64,000 bases of DNA from Haloarcula sebkhae (lineage in GTDB: Archaea > Halobacteriota > Halobacteria > Halobacteriales > Haloarculaceae). Shown here piece by piece: positions 25,732 to 32,448 of this stretch. The stretch spans positions 1 through 64,000 of the forward strand of contig NZ_BMPD01000003.1 of NCBI RefSeq assembly GCF_014647415.1, given 5' to 3'. Every line of letters begins with the position of its first letter. Position 1 is the stretch's first letter. The notes beneath the pieces were generated by a model. It made no database searches, was not told where the DNA came from, and worked only from the letters and a program-made list of their open reading frames with translations. A program made the translations under genes and the position numbers.

Positions 25732-26817
25732 ATGAGCACGGACAACACCACCGACGCAAGTACCGAGACAGAATCGAAATGCGGCGCAAGCGAGGCGCGT
25801 AGCGCCTCGGAGACAGAGAGCAAGGCGGAGACAGAGACCGATACCGCCTCCAAGTGCGGCGCGAGTACTGCGAGTTCGTCGACCGAAACAACGCCGGACA
25901 CGAGCGACGACAGCGCCTCGAAGTGTGGCGCGTCCTCGTCGTCGTCTTCGTCCTCGTCCAGCAGTAGTTCCTGCGGGGCGTCATCGTCCAGTGAGTCGGA
26001 CGAAGAGGAGGAAGTCGGCGCGACCGTTGACGACTTCGACGCCGAACCGGGCCAGCTCATCGCCGTCGGCCTCGGTCCCGGGCAGCCGGAGGGAATGACC
26101 GCCCGCGCCCGCTCCGCCCTGCTGGATGCCGAACACATCGTCGGCTACACGACCTACGTCGACCTGCTGCCCGACAAGATCACCGACGGAGCCGACGACA
26201 TCTACGACACGCCGATGTGCGGCGAGGTGTCCCGGACGGAGGAGGCAATCGACCGCGCGCTGGCGGGCAACGACGTGGCCATCATCGGCAGTGGCGACCC
26301 GAACGTGTACGCGCTGGCCGGCCTCGCACTGGAGATCATCGAGTCCAAGGGCGCGACGGCGACGATGCTCGACTTCGATGTCGTTCCGGGCGTCCCGGCC
26401 GCCCAGTCCTGTGCGGCCCGCGTCGGCGCGCCGCTGGTCAACGACACCGTCTCCATCTCGCTGTCGGACCACCTCACCGATATGCCGACCATCGAGTCGC
26501 GACTCCACGCCGCCGCCAAGGAGGGCTTTACCATCACTATCTACAACCCGTGGAGCCGCAAGCGCCGGGACAACTACGAGAAGTGTTGTGAAATCCTGCT
26601 GGAACACCGTGACCCCAAAACGCCCGTCGGCGTCGTCCACGCCGCCGGCCGCGAGGACGAACAAGTCGAGATCGTCGAACTCGGTGAACTGCCCGAACTC
26701 GGCGAAACCGATCTCGTTGACATGACTACCACCCTGCTCGTGGGCAACGAGGACACCTACGTCTGGGACGACCGGATGGTGACCCCGCGGGGCTACGAGA
26801 CCAAGTACGACTACTAA
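25732..26817 (+). CDS. Cobalt-factor III / precorrin-3B C17-methyltransferase CbiH (copy 2) with CGAS-repeat extension
   Basis: The protein has 361 residues. The methylase domain starts near 107 (LIAVGLGPGQPEGMTARARS) and carries IIGSGDPNVYALAGLALEI, VVPGVPAAQSCAARVGAPL and VSISLSDHLTDMPTIESRL, then ITIYNPWSRKR, the strongest CbiH signature of the two copies. The first 100 residues are exceptional: four copies of CGAS (17-20, 42-45, 65-68, 81-84), three as SKCGAS, in a Ser/Thr/Glu/Asp-rich tail with 13 consecutive Ser (68-80). The cysteines may bind metal or an Fe-S cluster; this is inference. The last base is shared with the ferredoxin start (TAATG). Confidence 0.9.
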   Translation: MSTDNTTDASTETESKCGASEARSASETESKAETETDTASKCGASTASSSTETTPDTSDDSASKCGASSSSSSSSSSSSSCGASSSSESDEEEEVGATVDDFDAEPGQLIAVGLGPGQPEGMTARARSALLDAEHIVGYTTYVDLLPDKITDGADDIYDTPMCGEVSRTEEAIDRALAGNDVAIIGSGDPNVYALAGLALEIIESKGATATMLDFDVVPGVPAAQSCAARVGAPLVNDTVSISLSDHLTDMPTIESRLHAAAKEGFTITIYNPWSRKRRDNYEKCCEILLEHRDPKTPVGVVHAAGREDEQVEIVELGELPELGETDLVDMTTTLLVGNEDTYVWDDRMVTPRGYETKYDY

Positions 26818-27089
26818 TGTACCGCATCACTATCGACCGCGACGCCTGCGACGGGGTCTTCGCCTGCCTCGTCCGCGACGACCGTTTCGTCGAGGATAGC
26901 GAGGGACTCGCGGCCATCGAGACGGACGACCAGACGGCGATCGAAGCCACCTTCGACGACGACCGGCGGGACGACGCCGAGCAGGCCGCCGCGGCCTGTC
27001 CGCTGGACGCGATTCACGTCGAGTCCGTCGAGGAGGACGCGGGGGCCGTCGACGTACCGGCGACTGATGCCGAGGAGGTCCAGCTATGA
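26817..27089 (+). CDS. Single-cluster ferredoxin
   Basis: The protein has 90 residues. Cys11 and Cys17 (ACDGVFAC) and Cys61 (AAAACPLDAI) give the C-x5-C...CP pattern of small [3Fe-4S]-type ferredoxins, in which the second cysteine of the usual CxxCxxC is absent. A 25-residue acidic tail is added. It is embedded in the B12 operon with one-base overlap upstream and four-base overlap downstream, so it likely supplies electrons to a corrin step such as ring contraction or reduction. The partner is not known. Confidence 0.8.
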   Translation: MYRITIDRDACDGVFACLVRDDRFVEDSEGLAAIETDDQTAIEATFDDDRRDDAEQAAAACPLDAIHVESVEEDAGAVDVPATDAEEVQL

Positions 27090-27745
27090 GCGTCGAAACC
27101 GGCGCACCGAATGACATGCTCGCAGCGCACCCCGAGACGGCGTACTTCTGGGGGCGGGTCGCCGGTGATGGTGACTGTGAGGACGGCTGTATCACCGTCC
27201 GGACGAACGACGAGACGGCCGCCCGACGGCTCGCCTCCATCGCCGGGGCGGAGCGGGCCGACCGCCGCATCGTCGAGCGGGCGTACGCCCACGACACTTC
27301 GGTTACACGCAAAGAAGAGGAGTTCACGGTGCAGGTCGTCGGCGGCCTCGCTGACCGTGCCGGCGCCGCGCTTGGGCTCCCGTTCGACGGTGAGTCGGGC
27401 GGCTACCGCTTCGACGCGCTGGCCGACTACGACCGCCAGCTCCTCCGGGGCCTGCTTGAGGGCTGTGGCACGGTGTGTTTCAAGTCCGATGACGAGGCGG
27501 TCGGCATCTCTTTCGTCCACAGCGATGAGCGCCTCCTCCGGACGATTCAGACGCTGCTTGACCGCTGCCCGGTCGATGCGCCCTACGACGATCTCTCGGA
27601 GACGTCGTCGGGCTACTGGTTCGGCGTGGACGACGACGCGGCACCTGCCCTCGGCGACTGGCTGTACGAGGGGAGCGAAGAGACGGGGCTGTTCGCGCCG
27701 AGCCGGCGGCGCAAGCTCCGGGAAAGCATCGAACGAGTCCGATGA
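27086..27745 (+). CDS. LAGLIDADG-fold-like protein in the cobalamin operon
   Basis: The protein has 219 residues. Two motifs resemble the core helices of LAGLIDADG proteins: AYFWGRVAGDG (19-29), followed by a strand ITVRTND, and LLRGLLEGCGTV (119-130), followed by ISFVHSDERLLRTIQTLL. The second motif has Cys where the catalytic Asp should be, so endonuclease activity is doubtful. There is no HTH or intein context. The protein ends with the basic SRRRKLRESIERVR. Its four-base overlaps with both neighbours show a settled operon gene. It may be a domesticated DNA-binding protein, possibly the regulator of the operator-like sites; this is a hypothesis. It is often annotated only as a cobalamin-operon protein. 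Confidence 0.6.
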   Translation: MSVETGAPNDMLAAHPETAYFWGRVAGDGDCEDGCITVRTNDETAARRLASIAGAERADRRIVERAYAHDTSVTRKEEEFTVQVVGGLADRAGAALGLPFDGESGGYRFDALADYDRQLLRGLLEGCGTVCFKSDDEAVGISFVHSDERLLRTIQTLLDRCPVDAPYDDLSETSSGYWFGVDDDAAPALGDWLYEGSEETGLFAPSRRRKLRESIERVR

Positions 27746-28965
27746 GCGAGGCTATCACTGCGCCCGATACGCTGGACGACGAAGCGGTGCTGCTGGTCGG
27801 CCACGGCTCTCGGCGCGAGAAGTCGAACGAACAGGTCCGCGATCTTGCGGTCGAACTGGAAGGCCGACTCGGTATCCCGGTCGACGCGGCCTTTCTCGAA
27901 CTGGCCGAGCCGGCCATCGACGAGGCCATCGCGGGGCTGGCCAGAGCCGTCTCGCAGGTATCCGTGGTCCACCTCTCACTGTTTGCCGCCAGCCACGTCA
28001 AAAACGACGTGCCGCTGGCTGTTGAGCAGGCCCGCGAGGCCCACCCCGAACTGACCATCAACAACGGCGCACACCTGGGCGTCCACCCGGCCCTGCTGGA
28101 CCTGCTGGACGACCGTGCGGCGGCCGTCGAGGCCGAACTCGGCGTCGACCGGGAGGAAGACGAAGTAGCCGCTGTCGTCTGTGCCCGTGGCTCCAGCGAC
28201 CCGGACGCCAACGCCGACGTACACAAGCTCGCCCGGCTGCTGTACGAGGGCCGCGAGTTCTCGCGGGTCGAGGCGTCGTTCATCGGCGTTACCGAACCGC
28301 TGCTCGATGACACCCTGCACGACATCGCCAAGAGCCGGCCCGACGCCGTTGTCGTCATCCCGTACATGCTCGGTGACGGCGTGCTGACCGGACGAATCAA
28401 AGACGGCGCACACGAGTTCGACGAGGAATACCCCTACGTCGACGCCGCACCGGGCGAACCGCTCGGGACCGACACGCGCCTGCTGGACGTGCTTGGCGAC
28501 CGCTGGCAGGAAGCGAGAACGGGGAGCGTCGAGATGTCCTGTGACACCTGCAAGTACAAGGTCGAACTCGACGGCTATGAGGAGGACCAGGGCGGCGCTC
28601 GCGCGATGCTCCGGGCGCTGACCCATCAGGCCGAACACGCCGACCGTGAGAACGTCGACGACGACCCGCACGTCCACGACGCCCCAGAGAAACACGTCGC
28701 GGTCTGTACGAACCAGACCTGCGCCCAGGACGGCGCGCCGGCGGTCCTCGAACGGCTCCGGCAGGCCGCCCGCGACAGCGACCAATGTGACGCCCGCATC
28801 ACGCGGTCGTCGTGTCTCGGCCGCTGTGGCGAGGGGCCGATGGTCGCCGTCTACCCCGACGGCGTCTGGTACGGCGGCGTCGAGGACGAGGACGCCGCCG
28901 AGATTGTCTCCTCACATCTGGACCGCGGCCGCATCGTGAGCGAACTGGTCGATCAGACGCTCTGA
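27742..28965 (+). CDS. Sirohydrochlorin cobaltochelatase CbiX fused to Fe-S modules
   Basis: The protein has 407 residues. It inserts Co2+ into sirohydrochlorin, the first committed step of the early-cobalt route. The first chelatase half has the catalytic His21 in LLVGHGSRREKSNEQ; the second half starts near VVCARGSSDPDAN, where the GHGS histidine is replaced. MSCDTC (265-270) matches the MxCxxC [4Fe-4S] motif known from Bacillus CbiX. The C-terminal 85 residues form a thioredoxin-like [2Fe-2S] ferredoxin: Cys322 and Cys327 (CTNQTC) and Cys358 and Cys362 (CLGRC), with GPMVAVYPDGVWYGGV. This fusion suggests redox control or electron delivery. Confidence 0.9.
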   Translation: MSEAITAPDTLDDEAVLLVGHGSRREKSNEQVRDLAVELEGRLGIPVDAAFLELAEPAIDEAIAGLARAVSQVSVVHLSLFAASHVKNDVPLAVEQAREAHPELTINNGAHLGVHPALLDLLDDRAAAVEAELGVDREEDEVAAVVCARGSSDPDANADVHKLARLLYEGREFSRVEASFIGVTEPLLDDTLHDIAKSRPDAVVVIPYMLGDGVLTGRIKDGAHEFDEEYPYVDAAPGEPLGTDTRLLDVLGDRWQEARTGSVEMSCDTCKYKVELDGYEEDQGGARAMLRALTHQAEHADRENVDDDPHVHDAPEKHVAVCTNQTCAQDGAPAVLERLRQAARDSDQCDARITRSSCLGRCGEGPMVAVYPDGVWYGGVEDEDAAEIVSSHLDRGRIVSELVDQTL

Positions 28966-28988
28966 AAACACACCGATTCAATACACAT

Positions 28989-29360
28989 ATGAGCTGCTAC
29001 GAAATCGAGGCCCTCCGACTGGGCCTCATGAACGTTCTCGGTACCGAAGACGACCACGCGCGCCAGCACGCGGAACAGGAGCTGGAGGGCCACATGACCG
29101 GCCCGATAGAGGCCCTTGCGGGCGCGGAGACGCTCGCCGGGATCGAGCGCCACCTCGACGCCGCGCTCGTGGATCTCGAAGAGGAGATCGCCGCAACCCC
29201 TGAAGACGACCCCGAGTACGACTACCTCCGTGGTCGACTCGTCGCCGTACGAGACGCCGAGCGGGCGGTGTCGCGCATCACCATGCAGGGCGAGGATGTC
29301 CTCGCCGGGCTCGGAGAGGCCCACGACGTACTCCACGAGGCCTTCCCGGTCGATGAGTAG
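28989..29360 (+). CDS. DUF3209-family protein
   Basis: The protein has 123 residues. MSCYEIEALRLGLMNVLG is the typical family start; the rest is an acidic helical bundle ending EAHDVLHEAFPVDE. The family is regularly found in haloarchaeal B12 clusters, and its role is unknown. The gene starts 23 bases after cbiX and its end overlaps the PQQ-propeller gene by eight bases. Confidence 0.75.
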   Translation: MSCYEIEALRLGLMNVLGTEDDHARQHAEQELEGHMTGPIEALAGAETLAGIERHLDAALVDLEEEIAATPEDDPEYDYLRGRLVAVRDAERAVSRITMQGEDVLAGLGEAHDVLHEAFPVDE

Positions 29361-30624
29361 CCAGCGCGCCCCGACCGCCGACCTCGGGGACGTAGCGCCG
29401 GCCCGCTCGCGCCATCAGGGCCGCCGCTCGACGGTCACGCTAACCAATGGTATCGCGGTCGTCGGCACCGCTGACGGGGACCTGCGGGCGTTCGACGTGT
29501 CGGCGGACGCCGGTCCGCTACACCGGCGCTGGCAGTACAACACGGATGGCGAACCGAGCGTCGTCGCAGCGGAGCCCTTCGACGGCGGCCTCGTCGTTGG
29601 CGAACGTAGCGCCCGCGGCGAAATCCGCTGTCACGATGCTGATGGAGACCTGCGATGGCGGTACGAAACGAGGACGGATTTGGGCGAGGCTCAGCAGGAC
29701 ACCAGATTTCTGCTCCCCTTCGTCGCCAGCCTCGCCACCGACGGTGACCGCTGCTACGCCGCTGCCCGGCGATACGAACGCCGGACCGACGACGACGGGA
29801 ACGACCTCCGCCACTTCGAGAGCGTCGTCTATGCCTTTTCGCCTGACGGCACTGTCGACTGGACCTACCGGACCGACGGCTCCCCCATCTCACTCGACGC
29901 CGACGGGAACCGCGTCGCCGTCGCGTACAACCGGTGTCCCGGCGACCACCAGCACGGCCTCGCCGTCCTCGACGCCGACGACGGCGATCCGCGCTGGATG
30001 TGGGATCCCGGAACCGACGGCCAGCGCCGCGTCGGCGACGTTGCACTGGTGGCTGACGGTGCTATCGTTTCCAGCCACGGAGACTACTGCGGCTACCGCC
30101 TCGACAGCGGCGGCCGGGAGCGCTGGCGCGTCCCGCTGGCGACACCGACCGACGTGGCCGGCGACACCGTCTACGCGTATCCGAACCACGCCCACGCGAC
30201 GGACGAAGGCGCGGTGTTCGTCACCGGCAACACCTACCCCGAGGACGGCCGCGAGACGGACGCGCGGCATCCGAGCGAGCATACCGCTATCGGCGTCTCG
30301 CTCGATGGCGACCGCCGCTGGGACGCGCCTGTTGGTGGGTTCGCCAGCGGGCTGGGGACTGACGGCTCACTGCTGGCTGTTCCCGGCGCGCAGAACTTCC
30401 GGGACCGTGACGCCGACGACCACGCGCTTCGACTGTTCGATGTCGTCGATGGCCCTATCGATACGCTGGACACCGATGGCGTCGTGACGGCGGCCGCAGT
30501 CGATGATGGAACCGCTGTTGCCGTCGAGGAACCGGTCGTCTACCACGACGAGGGCCACGAGCGCGGCGCGTACCGGTTGCATCGGGTTGGGGTGAAGAGC
30601 GAGACGGCCCGCTCGCGTCCCTGA
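29353..30624 (+). CDS. PQQ-type beta-propeller repeat protein of the B12 operon
   Basis: The protein has 423 residues. Repeated strands of the WD/PQQ type occur, for example AVVGTADGDLRAFDV, LRWRYETRTD, GTVDWTYRTDG, DGDPRWMWDPG and RERWRVPLATP, giving a seven- or eight-bladed propeller. There is no signal peptide, so it is probably cytoplasmic. The ATG at 29353 overlaps the DUF3209 stop. It may be a scaffold for the pathway enzymes; this is inference. A cobalamin link is supported only by operon position. Confidence 0.7.
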   Translation: MSSQRAPTADLGDVAPARSRHQGRRSTVTLTNGIAVVGTADGDLRAFDVSADAGPLHRRWQYNTDGEPSVVAAEPFDGGLVVGERSARGEIRCHDADGDLRWRYETRTDLGEAQQDTRFLLPFVASLATDGDRCYAAARRYERRTDDDGNDLRHFESVVYAFSPDGTVDWTYRTDGSPISLDADGNRVAVAYNRCPGDHQHGLAVLDADDGDPRWMWDPGTDGQRRVGDVALVADGAIVSSHGDYCGYRLDSGGRERWRVPLATPTDVAGDTVYAYPNHAHATDEGAVFVTGNTYPEDGRETDARHPSEHTAIGVSLDGDRRWDAPVGGFASGLGTDGSLLAVPGAQNFRDRDADDHALRLFDVVDGPIDTLDTDGVVTAAAVDDGTAVAVEEPVVYHDEGHERGAYRLHRVGVKSETARSRP

Positions 30625-30773
30625 CGTGGCGACGTAGTGACCTGAACCGGTAGCGAACCGTACTGACGATCTTTTGCATGGATGCGATGCCCCCGGTTTG
30701 GCTCCGGTTACTGTGTTATGTGGTGTCAAACTAACCGTTCGCTGGCCGTAGCGCCTCGGTACGGGAGCCCAAT

Positions 30774-31454
30774 ATGGCCAATGACACAGACGCGGACCAC
30801 GAGGAGGCACCGGCGGACGCGGACTCCGATGCCGACGACAGCACCGTCGACGACCGCCCAACCGAGCGCGAGCGGGAGTTCGCGCAGATGCAACGCCGAC
30901 TCAATGAGCGGGAGATGGGCCTCGACCAGCGGAGCGCGGAACTCGACCGGCGCGAGGAGAAGATCGACGCCCGCGAGGAAGAGCTTGACCGGCGAGAGAC
31001 TGAACTCGACGAGCGGGAATACCAGCTTGACGAACGCGAAGCCACGCTCGACGACCGTGAGACCGACCTCGACGAGCGCGAGGCTGAACTGACGGAGTAC
31101 GACGCACAGTTATCCGAGCGCGCCGCGGCACTCGACGAGCACGAGGAGACGCTGAACACCTACCTTTCGGGGCAGATGGCGGACGTAGAGGAGTCGGTCA
31201 CGGAGACAATGCACGACGCGCTGGACCGGTACGAGGCGAACCGGTCGACCGGTCAGTTCGGCCCGACTGGCACGATGCTCGTCGGGCTGGCCGGCGTGGC
31301 GCTCGTCGTCGCCGGCATCGGGTTCGGCGCGCTGGCATCGGCCGGCACGGCCCCGTTCAGCGTCGGTGGGACGACAGCGAACCTCGCTCTCGCCGCTGTT
31401 GTCGGTATCGTCGGGCTGGCGCTGAATCTCGGGACTGTTGCCGGGAAAATCTGA
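30774..31454 (+). CDS. Coiled-coil membrane protein with heptad repeats
   Basis: The protein has 226 residues. After an acidic N-terminus (1-27), residues 35-125 are an almost perfect series of seven-residue repeats of the type LDEREAE or LDRREEK. The DNA shows the matching 21-base periodicity (30920-31145). Two transmembrane helices follow (about 162-185 and 197-222). It is probably a membrane-anchored rod protruding into the cytoplasm. It lies 150 bases after the B12 operon and convergent with cbtA; a functional link to cobalamin is not shown. Confidence 0.7.
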   Translation: MANDTDADHEEAPADADSDADDSTVDDRPTEREREFAQMQRRLNEREMGLDQRSAELDRREEKIDAREEELDRRETELDEREYQLDEREATLDDRETDLDEREAELTEYDAQLSERAAALDEHEETLNTYLSGQMADVEESVTETMHDALDRYEANRSTGQFGPTGTMLVGLAGVALVVAGIGFGALASAGTAPFSVGGTTANLALAAVVGIVGLALNLGTVAGKI

Positions 31455-31466
31455 GTCTCGCCGTCG

Positions 31467-32177
31467 TCAGTCCGCCGTCGCGGGATAGTCCAAGTCGTCT
31501 GTGGCCGGGGTATCGCTGTCCCCGAGCCAGGCGTGAACCCCTGCGATTGTGGCCCACAGCACTAGCTGGCCGAACACGACCGTCCAGCGGTAGGCCGCGA
31601 CGAGCGCGGCGGGCACGTCGCCGTGGACCGGATTCGCTGGCGCGAGCGCGACTGGAACCGCAAGCAGCGCGAGCGGCAGCGCCATGGCCCCGAGTCGAAC
31701 GGCGGTGTGGTGGCGTGCCGTCCGCTGATACGCGAGCCCGGCGAGCACTGCGACAAGCGCACCCAGTGCCATCAGGCCGGCGTACCAGGCGAGGCGCGTC
31801 TCCGTTCCGAGCGCCTGCTCGACGCCCGGTGGCTGTGGCGGCAAGACGAGCCACGGCGCGCCGGAGACGGTGAGAAAGCCGGCTCCCGCGAGCGCCAGTC
31901 GCTTCGTCGCGCCCGAACCGGGGATCGCGGGTTCGAGGAAGAAGTACACCATTCCGAAGGCCGCGACGCCGAACAGCAGACCCCAGAGGACGCCACCGCC
32001 GATGCTCGCGACGGTCGTCGTGAGTTCGGAGACGACGGGGCCGCCCCCGCCGTGGCTGTGTTCGAACGTCTCCAGCCCGGCGGTGAAGGCGTTCCCGACC
32101 GTCGCGACGAACAGGCCGTAGACCAGCCCGCCAGCCACGCCGGCCATCGCGCCGCGTTCGAGGTAGTCAGTCGCCAT
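31467..32177 (-). CDS. Cobalt transporter subunit CbtA
   Basis: The protein has 236 residues with about six transmembrane helices. The N-terminal YLERGAMAGVAGGLVYGLFV, a His-containing loop EHSHGGGGP and the WLVLPPQPPGVEQ motif are characteristic of CbtA. It forms the membrane part of the CbtAB cobalt uptake system usually found with B12 genes. The start ATG shares its A with the cbtB stop (TGATG), so the two are coupled. Confidence 0.88.
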   Translation of the reverse strand: MATDYLERGAMAGVAGGLVYGLFVATVGNAFTAGLETFEHSHGGGGPVVSELTTTVASIGGGVLWGLLFGVAAFGMVYFFLEPAIPGSGATKRLALAGAGFLTVSGAPWLVLPPQPPGVEQALGTETRLAWYAGLMALGALVAVLAGLAYQRTARHHTAVRLGAMALPLALLAVPVALAPANPVHGDVPAALVAAYRWTVVFGQLVLWATIAGVHAWLGDSDTPATDDLDYPATAD

Positions 32178-32383
32178 CAGTGGCAGGTGATGCCGGCGCT
32201 GTGCCGGAAGTTGTGCAGTGAGTCGTGCAACATCGGGTCCTGCACGAACAGCAGCGTGAAGCCAAGCGCAGCCACCAGCGCGACGGCGATGGCGATCTGC
32301 GGGCCGGTCAGCGACGCTCTGGCGCGTTCGATACGGTCGTGCACGCTATCCGCAACGTGTTTGGTGTCAGTGTCCTCCTGCAT
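32177..32383 (-). CDS. Cobalt transporter subunit CbtB
   Basis: The protein has 68 residues. One transmembrane helix (about 29-47) is followed by the signature tail HDSLHNFRHSAGITCH, whose histidines and Cys bind cobalt in the CbtB family. The ATG at 32383 (MQEDTDTKHVADSVHDR) is chosen; an in-frame upstream start would add an atypical segment. A TATA-like GTTTTACAA lies upstream on the minus strand, so cbtBA may be transcribed separately from the chelatase gene 65 bases away. Confidence 0.88.
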   Translation of the reverse strand: MQEDTDTKHVADSVHDRIERARASLTGPQIAIAVALVAALGFTLLFVQDPMLHDSLHNFRHSAGITCH

Positions 32384-32448
32384 TGAAATCTCGTTTGTCT
32401 TAAGAACAAGTAAGATTGTAAAACTTCCGCCTGACACGGCTTCGGGGG

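Noticed and set aside
27086..27745. Active homing endonuclease or mobile intron
   Set aside because: There is no intron or intein context, the second motif lacks the acidic residue, and tight operon overlaps argue for a resident gene.
30900..31150. CRISPR-like 21-base periodicity
   Set aside because: The period reflects the heptad coiled coil of the protein; there are no spacers.
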